A stretch of DNA of 64,000 nucleotides from Alligator mississippiensis (taxonomy: Eukaryota > Chordata > Crocodylia > Alligatoridae), in contig NC_081824.1 in assembly GCF_030867095.1 (NCBI RefSeq), positions 391,482,829-391,546,828 of the forward strand, given 5' to 3'. The notes below the pieces were generated by a model. That model had not been told where the DNA came from and did not search any database. It worked only from the letters and a program-made list of their open reading frames with translations. A program made the translations under genes and the position numbers. Within the stretch, counting starts at the first letter, position 1, and every line of letters begins with the position of its first letter. Below are positions 31,754-43,544 of this stretch, in pieces.

Positions 31754-33534
31754 GGGCACGTCCACACATGGAAGCACATGTGCTTGCAGCAGCTCAAATA
31801 GTAGTGGTGCAAATTTGAGCCGGGGCTTTTTGCTTCAGCGCACGTGCTCGAACATGCACTTTAGCATGAAGCAAATTGTGCCACTTGGGGCAAAATAACC
31901 CTGCCTGGCTTGTCCTGGATCTGCAGCCAGGCGGAGCTAGAGCTTGGGGAAAGCACCTGTGCTGTCCCCAGCAGTATAAATAGCTGCCCTGGCAAGTAGC
32001 TCAGGGCTGCTCGCTCTCAGGAGCTTCTGGGGACCAGCCAATTAGTACCTGGGGACACTACCCCTTGTGCCAGCTGGACTGCTGAAGCAGCCCTGAGAGT
32101 TCCCTGCACCCTTTACCCATTGCAGGGGTCTGGCATTGGGGGCTACTGCCTGGCTATGACCTGCTATGCACCTGCCAGACCTGGATGGGGACTGCACAGC
32201 CAGTAGAGGCATCTGTCCCTGTGGGCCAGCTGCCAGTGAACTGTGGTTGCAGGGTTGACCCCTGTACGGCACTATTGCCATATGTGCCCCTGCCCAGCCA
32301 TCTGGGCAGCTATCACCTGGAAGATGTTCTGGATGTGGTGGCCTGCTTTGAACTGTCAAGCATGTCTTCCTGCCCCCATTTGGCCAGGAGGTCAGCCACA
32401 GACCGTTGGGTACAAGGTGCCAGCTCTGAGCAGGCAGGCTCCTGCCATTGGCCTCCCTAGCAGGAATTCTGGTGTTCCCTATTGGAAACTGAAAAATCCC
32501 TGATAAAAAAATCCCAAAGTCACTCTGTAAAATTCCCCCAAATCCATATTCTCCACATGTACAACACCTATAATGAGAGAGAGAGAGATAGCAAGACAGA
32601 GACTGCAATCAGTTGGACAATGTTTTATTGATATATCTACAGTGGTAAAGCAAGTCTGTAATCATAATAATAAAGTGAACTCTAAATACATGTTTCATGA
32701 ATTCATGAATACACATTTTGCTGCTCTTCTACAAGGAGATGGCCCCCACACAAGGGGTTTGGCCCCCCAACAGAGGATCTGGCCCCCAAACAAGGGGTAC
32801 AGCCCCCACACAAGGGGTTTGGCCCCCCCAACAGGGGGTCCAGCCCTCCAACATGGGGTTCAACCCCCAAACAAGGGGTTCAGCCCCCAAACAAGGGGTT
32901 TGGCCCCCCAACAGGGGGTCCAGCCCCCCAACATGGGGTTCAACCCCCAAACAAGGGGTTCAGCCTCCACACAAGGGGTATGCCCCACCAATGGGGTCCA
33001 CATGGCCCCCGCAGGGGCTACCACCCCCCCTGCAAGACCCGCATGCCCCCCTCAACTGCTGTCTCCTGGCCCCATCCCCCACCAGTTGCTGCAGCCCCCC
33101 CAATGGCTGCCCCACCCAGCCCCACTCCCCCAAGCCCCCTCAATGGCTTCCCCACCCAGCCTCACCCCCCAACTTGCAGCCCCAGGCCCCCATGGCTAAC
33201 CCCACAACCTCAGGCATGATCACAAAACCCAGAAAACCCCCCCAGAAAAAATGGGGTAAAAAAGCCTCTGCTTACCTTTGAAACAGGGGTCAGGGGGCTC
33301 CAGGGCCTTCTGGCAGAGCCCCCCAGGCAGCACAGGGCAGCAGGAGGGCAGCAGGGCCTGGGCTGTGGCTGCTGGGGCTGTCAACCTGGGGATATCCAGG
33401 AGTCTAATTTTCTCCCCATGCTGCAATTTTGCAGTGCGGGGAAAGTTTTTTTGTTCCCACATGTGCCTGTTGCCCCACCTCAAAGGGGTTTGAAGCGGGG
33501 CAAGAGGCACGTGTGCGCTCATCTGAATGCACCC
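31754..33534. mobile_element. Large GC-rich non-autonomous inverted-repeat element
   Basis: The left end 'GGGCACGTCCACACATGG' and the reversed right end 'GGGTGCATTCAGATGAG' are imperfect versions of the GGGTGCATCTACACATG terminus found at 6509 and 11138. The interior of about 1.78 kb is GC-rich and holds a 20-bp minisatellite (32738-32982). It also holds an AT-rich stretch with a GA microsatellite (32574-32590). Open frames inside are repetitive proline-rich readings. No target duplication was found; it may be two adjoining elements. Confidence 0.45.
32738..32982. repeat. 20-bp palindromic minisatellite with 80-bp higher-order unit
   Basis: About twelve monomers of roughly 20 bp, with consensus around 'CCCCCAAACAAGGGGTT'. 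Two consecutive four-monomer blocks, starting near 32801 and 32881, are nearly identical, giving an 80-bp higher-order period. Most monomers carry C4-5 and G4 arms (AACCCC...GGGGTT) that can pair, so each is a small hairpin. Because no monomer has a stop in one frame, a continuous proline/glycine-rich reading exists, but it is a by-product of the repeat. Confidence 0.85.
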
Positions 33535-33535
33535 C

Positions 33536-34139
33536 GATAGAGTTATTTCTGGTTAGGGGGAATGCATTGTTTAGTTCAAATTAATTGTAAATGGGGCTCG
33601 TGGAATTTTATGGGCATGAAGAAAGGTACGCAGAGTGCACAAGAGGTACAAATACAAATGTTGATGCTCTTTGTATCCTCACTTCAGTTTTTAGATCCTG
33701 TTCCACTGCTAGCCATAGGCTGATTGATCCCTGTTGGTGTGACAAGAGGCAGAAAGAGAAAGGAAGAAAGAGAAGATGAAGAGGATGACAACACTTCCTT
33801 CAGGATTCTCTCAACAACTGAACTATTATGCATTATAATTATAGTTGACTTTTATCCTGACTTATATAGGCTTATAATATAATAACAGGTAATACTAATA
33901 ATAGAATCAATAATACTCTTAAGTCCAATAGTAATATATTAATAAGAGTTTGTAGTAATAGTAATATTAATGACGATTTATTAATGGCCAATAATAATTG
34001 TAATGGTTCAATTCCTTATCACAGCATTTCAAAGCAGGTAGATCTGCCTTATCACGCTGCACACCTCTCACACATCCTGGGACTCCACCGCATATATATG
34101 GCCAATGTATGATACATTCTTAAGTTATATAGACTTATG
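33536..34139. other. AT-rich sequence with TAATA-type low complexity
   Basis: 33830-34010 is dominated by TAATA/AATAAT words. The frame at 33591-33779 has no domain. Nothing else was recognised. Confidence 0.5.
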
Positions 34140-34144
34140 ATGAG

Positions 34145-34747
34145 TGTCAGAGCTGATTTGGATCAGTGCCTCGACACAGTGGAACTTTCTAGCACAAGGC
34201 ACGGTAAGGCAGGGGAAGTCTCGGCATGGGGAAGAGTTCCGGCGTGGATAGAGTTCCCGCCGAGGAAATGCAAATTTGCATAGTACGATTGGCCGATGTT
34301 AAATTATTCCCACGTGGCGGCTGGCAATTGGCTCGCTAGCCGTGTAAAAGGTTGGGGGCATTTCCGCCCTAGTTGGAGAACTCCGCGATTCCCCCTGGAG
34401 TGGAACTCCAGCAGCTTGATCACCTGCCAACAACTCCCCGTTGGCGAAGCCTTGCGACGTATCCTCCGTGTTGCATGCCCGAGTTAGACCCGAGCTACCT
34501 GGTCTACAAGAGCTGCTCGATTAACGATTAGAGAGTAGAATTGTTGCAACTACGATTGCCTGCGCTGTATATGACTCTACAGTGTAAGTAAAGCCATCTC
34601 TGTTTTTCCAATTGATACGTGTCTCGTCTGTGCCTAATTCCGCTCCGTTGATAGAGAGTACCCATCTGCCTGCCACGGGATCGCAGCCGCAACCCCAGCT
34701 AGCATTCCTGAGGACTCCTGATCCTCGATTCCCCCTCGGCCCCCACA
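34145..34747. mobile_element. Solo LTR of an endogenous retrovirus-like element
   Basis: This 603-bp unit begins TGTCAGAGC and ends CCCCCACA, with the canonical TG...CA boundaries. It is flanked by a perfect 5-bp duplication ATGAG (34140-34144 and 34748-34752). Base composition changes sharply at both ends: the unit is rich in CpG while the flanks are AT-rich. No gag, pol or env lies beside it, so the internal part was lost by recombination between two LTRs. A perfect 14-bp double octamer lies at 34268-34281, and an AGTAAA motif near 34590 could serve for polyadenylation. A 5-bp duplication fits several LTR classes. The orientation is not certain; the AGTAAA position suggests plus. Confidence 0.85.
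34268..34281. promoter_or_regulatory. Palindromic double octamer (Oct factor) motif in LTR
   Basis: ATGCAAATTTGCAT is a perfect 14-bp palindrome made of two overlapping octamer motifs (ATGCAAAT) on opposite strands. Octamer sites bind POU-domain factors and occur in some retroviral promoters. Function here is inferred from motif and position within the LTR. Confidence 0.55.
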
Positions 34748-34957
34748 ATGAGAAAGCAGATACTGAGCATAAGGCAGGTGATTATGTGCCCTCCCTGTCC
34801 TTTTCCCCATGTGTGGGGAGGAAATACCCACCTCCTGGTTCAAGCTTCTCCCTAGGTCCCTCTATTCCCATGGAGAAGAGATATATACTCTTTTGATTTA
34901 CATACTACCGTTACTGAACTTGTATTACTTCCTCCTCCTGACTGTGGGCAACAAGTA

Positions 34958-35800
34958 CTGCTGAGGCTTCTCTTCTGTGTACTACTTGAATTGTGGAGGA
35001 TTTCTTCACAGGCTTTGGCCTGAGCATCATCTTGAGTATGGCAAGATTTGCACAAGTTCTGCAGATCCATTTCCTATTATTTTAGCCCTCCTCCTGGTTG
35101 CTGGCCCTGTTTGCTAATGAGCGTATTATGGAATTGTAATTAGAGGGTTGTTGCTGGCCACTAATGCAGAGGCTTTCTTCTTGGTTGCTGGCCAAGACCT
35201 CCAGCAAATTCCCTCCTGGGGTCCAGGTAGTAGGCCCAGGCCTGTGGGCTCTTTGCTTCACTTGCCCACCTCTGCACCTCTCCATTGCACCCTTGTAACT
35301 TTTGAATTGTTGCTGACCACAAAGGAAGCTGTGCTCCTGAGCTGTGATCACTGCAGTGGCAGAAGCTGAGGCTTCCTCACTGGCTTTGGCCTGAGCACAG
35401 CTCAATTTGCACAATTTCTGTGGGCCCATTTCATAGCGTCTTCTCACCCTCCACCTGGTTACTGGGCATGTCCTGCATCGTCACAAGCTGGACAAGTTCT
35501 GCAAGCACATTTCATTCATTACTGCAGAGTGCTCAGGTCACAGGAGGGGCCTTCCATTAAGGAATAAAAGGCTTGAGTTTCTTTTCTGAATTCTGGAGGT
35601 CTTCTTCTTGGTTGCTGGCCAAGATCTCTGGGGTCTGGGAAGTAGGCTCTTCACCCCACTTGCCCACCTTTGCCTTATACCTCTCCATTGTGCCCTAGTA
35701 ACTTTTGAATCATTGCTGGCCACAAAAGAAGCTGAGCTTTCTTCACTGGCTTTGGTCTGACCATCAACTCAATTCGCACAAGTTCTGCAGGACCATCCCG
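34958..35800. repeat. Locally duplicated non-coding segment, about 400-bp period
   Basis: The block with 'GCTTTGGCCTGAGCA', then 'TTTGCACAA' and 'TTCTG' appears at 35010-35070, 35380-35440 and, diverged, at 35740-35795. A second block ('TCTTGGTTGCTGGCCAAGA' ... 'CCACTTGCCCACC' ... 'AACTTTTGAAT') appears at 35178-35310 and 35605-35715. These are unequal tandem copies of a roughly 400-bp unit. Minus-strand readings give basic Gln/Ser-rich peptides with stops, without a recognised domain. Confidence 0.7.
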
Positions 35801-38800
35801 TAGAGTGAGGAGTGAAGGAAGGTAAAAAAGAACACACAGCAGCATCTACTGGCTAAAGACTGGAACACAGCACACCCTCATGGTGAAGGGGATTAATTAG
35901 AAGTCTTTGGAGTCTCTGGTTGTTTCCACAAACAAATCCACAGTTGGAGCAGCGTAACTGGAGAACACAGAAAATTAACACATCTCTGAGTAGTATTAAT
36001 TTAAGGCACTAAATGGACTTTAGAGTGGTGGAAAATCCTGGGCCATGCAAACACAAATGCAGTTGGGTTGACATAAACATGAAATATTGTTTCATCTACA
36101 CACATCCTAAGTCTCAGTTTTGTGATATCCTTATCTTAACAATGACCTTCATGGAAGGAAAAGTCAGACTGATAATGTAGGTCAAGTCCCTGGGAAAGCG
36201 GTACATGAAGAGAGAATGGCATGTTGAATTCAGAAGTCTCTTGTCTTAAAATATATTTATTTCTGATTTATTATACAAAGATTTTTTTTTTTACCTCCAA
36301 TTCATGCTTTTTTAATGCAATTCTAGAAAATAGACTCTTGAGCTTTTTATTTTGACAGATATAGCAGGCAGAACAGTCAATAATTTGTTATTCATATAAT
36401 TTCCTGGGGTCATTTGGGAGTTCAGCACAAAATTGTCCTGCAGAATATTCTCTAAATAAAAATAAACTGTGTGTTTTATAACAAATACAAAGATTTAAAC
36501 TTATTTTATGAAAGTTACTTATGTTAGTGTAGCTACATCATAACAAATGAATTTTTAGGAATTAAAATGTTGCTTGCAATTTGATTTGTACAGTTTTGTA
36601 CACTCTTTATCAGTCTTGTACAGTCTTGTACCAGACTTGTACAGTTTGCTTGTATCAAACTTGTACACTCTGCTCAGTCTGGCAAACAGAACTATGGGAC
36701 CTGCCTTTCATTTGACCATGTGAATATTCAAAGTTAAGGGAGTGGTAGAAAAATCTTTATTGAAGTACATTGTATAGGTACCTCCAGTCAAATGGCTTCT
36801 GTGGGAACCAACCATATCAAGTTCATGTTTGTAAAAGAGTGAATGGATAAAGGAGCTAAATATTCTTCCAAGTGACTTCATCCTCACAGTAAATAGAGGA
36901 CACCTCTGGCTACCATCAATGTAAGACTTGCTATAGTAACTGTGGCTTGAAATCTACTGTACTCTTCCACAGGAATTAATTCAAGGCAGATTCACTTAAT
37001 ATGCCTTAATATAGAGATCAATTTTAACACAAGAGAATCCATTTTGTTATTTTGATAGCATGTATGAGCAGAGATCTTTGTGCTGTAGTCTATTACTGGT
37101 ATAGATAAGAGAGAGCTTATTGCTGGGACATTGCAGTAAGATATTCTGGGAACACTTCCCTTCAGAGCTTGGTGATCTTCAGAACATGCCATGCCAGTCT
37201 GTAGGCAGTCAGGTCTGTGGATTGACTCAGGGTCAGGAGTAGCAGCCAAGGTCCAAGGGGGATTTTCTGAGTCAGTAGGGAAGTCAGGAAGCCAGAACAT
37301 CCATCTGGGGAACTGAGTTAGAAAACCAGAGGGTCAGGCAGAGTATGGGTCAGGAAGCTAGCTGAGTAAGCAGGCTATCAAACCAGGTTTGGGTAAGGCT
37401 AGTCCATAGGAGGCTGGGTCAGGTATCCACAGAGTTTGTTGGGAAGGCAGTAGCAATAGAAGACAAGGGTGCAGCAGCCTAAAACAGGATTACACTTTGT
37501 TGCCAAGACACTTCCTCTTCCAGGTCAGAGTTTTATATTGGAAGGGGCCAGGAGTCAGCTGACCCTGACTGGCCACTCTGGCCACATATGTCTGCTCTAA
37601 ATGCTCTGCTGAGGAGGTGGCAGACCAGGGTGAGTGACTATGCTAGGTAAGCTAAGGCCACAGCCCGGCAATGCTGTAAACATCCTGATTATGCTTTAAC
37701 ATTAGGTACCCTTGATTTTGGGGATCCCAAAACTGGGGAAGCTAGGGTAAGAAAGTCTAGCTAAATTGCTAGTAGATGGCTCTCTGTTTTTTTAAAAAAA
37801 GCCAGAAGAGCCTCCTCTAAAGGTACTATTTTTAGAGGTGTTCCAGCAGGTAATTTTATTGACATATAAGAATACAATGTCTTGGGCAGTTTCCTACCAT
37901 TGTCAGGCCTGGTGGAGGGGGGACCCCAGTTCTTCTTTCTACTGGATCTAAGACAGGGCTGAATTAACTCTAGAGTAGTGTGAATTTGGTGTAGAATATC
38001 TGAATTAAGAAGAACACCTCAACACGAAGGTCTTTATGTCCAACTCAAAGTAATAGGATCTCATTCTCATTTATGCCAGGCTTAGCACACTGTTTGGTGG
38101 TAGGAGAAGGTAGCTTTAGCTCATCTTTGTACTCCATACTCTGAAGTCCCTCAGAGTCCTGTCAGTTCTTTAATACCAGAACTGTTTAAAGAGTTTTATA
38201 ATTTATGGTCTATTTTTATTTAGCTTCTCTGCTGGTTCTGAGAAGTAACTGTACCCAAGTGTCTTTCACCTTTGTCCACCTTCTTCCCTATATATTCTAC
38301 CCCCTCTCTCCTAAATATTTTTACATTGATAGCTAGTTCTGGGATTAGGATAGGTATAAAACTCCTTCCCTAGCTGAAGTTTTGGAATGCTCCTTGAACA
38401 GCCACTATTCTGTTTTTGTTCCTTTTAAAGGTCCCCCTTTGCCACCTGAACTGTGCAAATAAGCCACAGGTGTTATTAACAATCAGCTAAACTTGAGGTG
38501 GTAAAATAGTCACTAATCTCACTTGATGAGAATTAGCAAACAGCTCATGTTTGGGGAAATGTAACAGAATTGGTTGTTGTTCACTAAATGATGGACTGTG
38601 AATCATCTGCCCTATAATTGGTGAACAATTATTAATATGAGTAGTTCTATTGACTTTACAGTGAATAACTGTTTACTATTGCAAATTAAGAGGTCCTAAT
38701 CTGATGCTACAGGAGAAAGGCCTCTGGCACTGTAGCTGGTGTACAGATAGGCAGTCACCTATCTTCCCTTGGCTTTGATCAAGATCAAAGAATTCTTTTT

Positions 38801-40317
38801 AAAGCGTGAGCTATATGTTAGATTATGCCACCTACTTAACTATTCCGCTTTGCTATTCTGTTTTGCTTCTCAGTGTATAAAAATGGAGTTGCTTTTATAT
38901 TGACAGGCATTATGCTGAGAATATCAATTTGGAACTTTGTTGTCATTTTAAGTCTGTGTTCACTCTTTGTAAAAGTACACAAAGATACAGAGATTTCCTA
39001 CTCAATCTTGATATGTGCCTGGAGAAAGTGAAATAAGCACTCAGATAAATGAATTCAGTCTTGGAAGTCTTTCTACTACCTAGAAGAAAAATTGAAAATA
39101 GTGTTGCCTATTCAGAGTGTGTTTATGCACAACAGGCAGTAAATATCCTAAATATATTTTTTCTGCAGTGATAACGTATGTTTGGGGTGGGAAGAAGGGA
39201 AGATGATGCACACTGTCTTTCCGCCCGTCTCAGGAATATTGTTTCTAGAATCAATACCAATATTGGCCTGATGTATTTTTACATGAAGTATTTCATACTA
39301 TAGAGAGAAATGACAGAGAGAAGTTTCATTCAGCAGGGACTGTCATTACCTTTGTTGTTATGAACCTTAGTATTTCCTTGGGCATTAGAAAACAACAAGA
39401 AGGTTCTTGATCATTTATTAAGTGGCATTATGGCACCTATGGCAGTACCTACATGATAATTTTTACAGTGCTTTAAGTGTAAACTGTGCTGAGCAGTGCT
39501 CAGAAAGCTGTGCTAAACAGCTAACAAGTTGTCTACCCCAAAGGACTCATGTTCTAAGGGCACCAGATGGTGTAGTACAAAACAAAGAGTACTGTACAGA
39601 AACCAAGTAGTAGGTGCTCATTGTAGTCGGAAGGCATTGTGATTTTCAGTGTTTCTGGAAGGGTGGGAGGGAGTCTTGTGTGAGTAAAGGAAATGAAGGA
39701 AGCTGTTAGGAGTGACACGGGGCTGAACAGATGGAGAAGAATAAAGTGAAGAGATACAGATTGAAGCCAAAGTCCTGTCATTGTGACTGAATAGTCCAAC
39801 TTCATCAACATATCACAGCAAGCAAAACCGAGTTATTTAAAGTATTTTATTTATCTGAATGTGTTTAATGCATTAGCCTTTTCTTTCCTTTGGCTTTCAA
39901 ATTATCCAGCCTCCCCAGCTCCTTCTCTCTGCCATTTAACTCACACCACTGTACTATATGAGATACAGCAAGGCACTTTAATTGGCAAAGCCTGCCTTTT
40001 CACCTATGGTGAAAGGTTTGCACAAAAACTAGAAAAAAGGAAATGTCATAAGCTGTGTTTTATATATAAAATATTTCATACCACATAGTTTGGCACAAGG
40101 CTATTTTTTTTTTTCAAAATAGGATATAAAATTCACCTGTTTACAAAAAGTTTCTCCCCACAATAATGTAGTTGAAATATGGGTTACATTTGATAAAATA
40201 AACTGTTCCCCTTTCCTCTCCCCCCACATCCGAAAAGAAAAAACAAACGAACAACCCCCCTAAACAAGTATTGAAACAGTAGGATTACTTTGGAATGATA
40301 AGAGCAGAGTACACCAT
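35801..40317. other. Long intergenic stretch
   Basis: No gene was supported. 36586-36672 has about six irregular 'CTTGTACAGT'-like units. 37240-37440 has spaced 'GGTCAGG'/'GTCAGGAAGC' words suggestive of an old repeat. The rest is AT-rich, including T10 near 36281 and 40106. The minus frame at 36992-37300 shows no domain. Confidence 0.45.
36586..36672. repeat. Short irregular tandem repeat 'CTTGTACAGT'
   Basis: 'TTGTACAG' or 'TTGTACAC' words recur at intervals of roughly 10-25 bases. Each contains the palindrome TGTACA. Origin unknown. Confidence 0.6.
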
Positions 40318-40503
40318 GAGCAGGGATCCTGCTTTTTGTCTGATTAAAAAAAACACCCAATTTTCAGATTTAAAAAAGTAACCCCAAATCCACATTGTTC
40401 TGTGATTAAAATGAAACACCACTATATCTAGATCTATATATTAGTGGTATTTAATTTTAATCATGGGAAAATGTTAACTTTGGAGAGAAAAACAGGATCC
40501 CTG
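40318..40503. mobile_element. AT-rich foldback element, AGCAGGGATCCTG type (copy 1)
   Basis: 'AGCAGGGATCCTGCTTTTTG' at the left is matched in reverse by 'AACAGGATCCCTGCT' at the right. The arms pair imperfectly along most of their length, and the centre is 'ATATCTAGATCTATATAT'. It is non-coding. The same design recurs at 40999-41216, so this is a dispersed foldback family. No target duplication was located. It abuts the left LTR of the Ty3/Gypsy relic. Confidence 0.65.
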
Positions 40504-40663
40504 CTGATTATACAGCATAAAAAGGTGAATCGCCTTCTGTTATGTTATTAAGATTTAAGAACAAGTTGTAGCAGGCGAGAAAGGCAAGAGGTGGTGCTCA
40601 CTAACCAGCCAAATCAGGTGAGGGGGTAACTAGTACCTTGCAGCAACCCCTGACCTGCCCACA
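40504..40663 (+). repeat. Left terminal repeat of Ty3/Gypsy-like relic
   Basis: This 160-bp TGATTATACA...CCCACA repeat recurs at 43545-43696 with scattered changes (shared 'AAAGGTGAATC', 'GAGAAAGGCAAGAGGTGGT', 'CAACCCCTGACC'). Two bases after its end comes TGGTGCACTGGACAGG, in the position and with the TGG start of a tRNA primer-binding site. Confidence 0.75.
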
Positions 40664-40998
40664 TTTGGTGCACTGGACAGGAATCAAACTCCAGCAAGAT
40701 GGAGGGAAGTCTGTCCACCTCAGTGACCAGGGACACCTTGCAACAAATGCAAGAGATGATGCTGAGAATCCTGAAGGAACAGCAGTAGCAGATAGAGTAG
40801 TTACTGAAATCTAGAGTGGAAGAGAATGCAATCTAGTTGGGACAACCAAGTGAATGATGTGACCACGGTTCCAAATTACGTGGTGAAATTGCAGGAAAGG
40901 CTACACACAGTACAACACTTGTCACAGGACAATTTAAGAAAGACCCAGAACAGACAAAAAGAAGATTATGACTGCAGAACCCAAAACTGAGGTTTAGC

Positions 40999-41216
40999 CA
41001 TGAGAGTTAAGCAGAGATGCTGATTTTGTCTGATAAAAAAAATCCCCAATTTTGGGATTAAAAAGGTAACCCAAAATTTACCTTTTATCATCGTTAAATG
41101 AACCACCACAAATATACAGATATATCTATCATGGGAAAAGGTGGATTTTGGGTACGTTTTTTAAATCTGAAAATTGGGAATTTTTCTTTTAAATCAAAGA
41201 AAATCAGGATCCCTGG
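40999..41216. mobile_element. AT-rich foldback element (copy 2), inside the Ty3/Gypsy relic
   Basis: The left arm 'GCAGAGATGCTGATTTTGTC' pairs with the reversed right arm ending 'AAATCAGGATCCCTGG'. The middle parts ('CCCCAATTTTGGG', 'TATACAGATATATCT') are also self-complementary, and match the layout of copy 1 about 500 bp upstream. It lies between the gag-like start and the integrase tail. Confidence 0.6.
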
Positions 41217-41222
41217 AGATAA

Positions 41223-42790
41223 GGTACTTGTGCTCCCAGACCAGAGAAGCAAGTTGATCTCTGGATGGCAGGTCCTTATGAAGTTGTTTGAAAGGTGGGC
41301 CCTGTGAACTTTGAGGACTATCACATAAACCTGCTCAAGAATTGGAAGGATCAAGAAGCCTGGATGATATCTCTGTACCCAGACTCTCTAGAGTTAGGGC
41401 CTTTAGGAGAACAAAGATCAGTGATTAAGAAGGATTCCAGCATACCCATGAGAACACGGAAGAACAGAAGGAGCAGATATAACACTTAGTATCAATTTTT
41501 GACTATGTGTTTTATAGTGAGCCTGGTTTGGCTGTAGTCAGAGTACATTGGATCAAGACTCTGGTGGGCCAGGTAGTGTATGGACATTGTCAGTGGTTGC
41601 CACAGGGACTGCACAAAGAGAAAAAAAGGGAAATTGAACAAATGCTTATGAAAGGAAACAAGAAGCCAATGGTACAGCCCACTGGTGTTGGTACCAAAAT
41701 GAGACACGTCTTTGTGATTATGTATAGATTTTAGGAATGTAAATGCTATAGCTCAGTTCGATGCTTTCCCCATTCTTAGGGTAGAAGAAATGATTGAGAA
41801 AATAGCTAGGCTAAATTTATTTCTATGTTAGAGTTAACCAAAGGCTACTGCAAATACCCATGGCACTTGAGGATTGTGAGAAAAGCAGCCTGTAGGACCC
41901 TTTGGAGTCAATTTAAATTTCAGAGACTACCATTTAGTCTCAATGGAGCTGTGACTATATTTTAGCATTTTATGGACCAGACCCTCGCCATATACCAGTC
42001 TAGGGTTGCAGCCTACATTGATGATGTTCTTATATTCCTTAATAATAAGCAACAAGATTTAGAAGACCTGCAAGTTGTGTTTGGTGAATTGAGAATGGCT
42101 AATTCCTGTAAATCCACCTTGGGACAGAAAGAAACAAAATATCTTGGATTTGTGGTAGGGTAAGGGAGAATAAAGCCCCTAGTAGACAAAGCAGAGGCAT
42201 TAAGAACATACAAAATTCCCTGTACAAGGAAACAAGTGAAGTCCTTTGTAGTACTAGAAAACTATTATAATAAATGTATACTTCACTTTTCCAAGCTGAT
42301 AGCCCCCATTATGGCCTTGATGAGGGGAAGAGGAGCCAAACCTGTGGTATGGAATGAAGAAGCACAAGAGACATTGGAAAAAGTCAAAGTGGCCTTGTGC
42401 AATGAGCTGGTGCTCTTCACACCTGATTTTAAGAGGCCCTTTTCCCTGCAAATGGATGCTTCAGGGGTAGCCCTTGGATCTGTACTAACACAGAGATTCG
42501 AAGATGAAGAATTGTTGATAGCATATGCCAGTCAGAAACTGCTAGATCATGAAAGATGATATTCCACCATCAAGTGAGAATTCTCAGCCATCAAATGGGG
42601 TATTCCATTATTTCTTTTGAGGAAGGAAGTTTAAGTTAATTATGGATCACAAGCCCCTAAAGTGGCTACAGATGGCAAAGTCAGATAATGCCTGCTTGAT
42701 GTGTTGGGCCCTGTCTCTACAGCCTTATAAATTCCAGGTGGAATGCAGGCCAGGGTGTAAAAATGTAATTGCTGATTCTTATAAGGTAAG
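41223..42790 (+). pseudogene. Pol remnant: integrase tail, reverse transcriptase, RNase H
   Basis: 41223-41360 reads 'KLISGWQ', 'GPYEVV', a stop, then 'KVGPVNFEDYHINLLKNW', the typical integrase C-terminal tail. Reverse transcriptase follows: a decayed 'LTKGY' near 41837-41851, then 'AAYIDDVLIFLNN' (42010-42048; YIDD, catalytic Asp pair kept) and 'KYLGFVVG'. Next come the RT-RNase H connection and 'PFSLQMDASGVALGSVLTQ' (42438-42494), where Asp of 'DASG' is the first RNase H catalytic residue, and 'LIAYASQKLLDHER'. After a stop comes a broken stretch equivalent to 'DHKPLKWL' (42642-42665). At least ten stops or frameshifts separate these blocks. Confidence 0.8.
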
Positions 42791-43544
42791 CATTAGGAAG
42801 AGCTGGTGAAACCACATGAGTGAGGATAGAGTTAGGATGAAAAGAAACAGACACTAAGATTCTGAGCGAGGGGTTGCAGAACTTGGCATGGAAGGAATGT
42901 AGCAGGGCAGAGAGAAAGGGAAACTCTTTGTGCTTCCTTCCATGATCCCATCCATTCCCTGCAGTGCAGGGACTGGATGCCAGGGGAGAATGTCTGGGAT
43001 GGAGAGGAATTGGCAGTCCACTGTTTGCTGGGTGGGAGAAATTTCCCAACCCGGTAAACTCCAGAGGACCCTAGGAAGCAGCCGCTCACAGTCCAAAGGT
43101 ACAGGGGAAAGCTTGGACCACAGTAAACCCTGGAGAAGCTGAGGAATGCACCCAATAAGATGAATTTACCAGAGAGTACAGCTAAGTGACAGTAGGCAGA
43201 GAAGCAAGCTGATTAGTTGCTTGGAGTACGTGAGAGAGTAGAAAGCTGCTGTTACCTACTGGAAGGAAGAAAGAGAAAGAGCAGAGGTTTCCAGCTGCAA
43301 CAGTTCTAGAAAAGGGTGAGAAAAGCGAATGGCTTCTGGATTTTCTGTTACACTATATTTTTGTTATTAAACCTGTGGAAAGATTATGGTGGCAAGTGGA
43401 GGGAGTGTAGGCAAGGTGGAGCTCCAATTCAGTGGTGCCCTGCTTCAGAGTCACCGAGACGAGTGAGCGCAACCGTCCCCATAAAGGGGCAGGTCTGAGA
43501 ACATAAAACTGAGACTGTAGAGTTCAACATACCTTTTCCTTCAC

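Noticed and set aside
32738..32982. CRISPR array
   Set aside because: Monomers are contiguous with no unique spacers, and the genome is vertebrate.
32718..33281. Collagen-like or proline-rich protein gene
   Set aside because: The reading is produced by the 20-bp minisatellite and C-rich sequence; neighbouring frames are equally open and there are no gene features.
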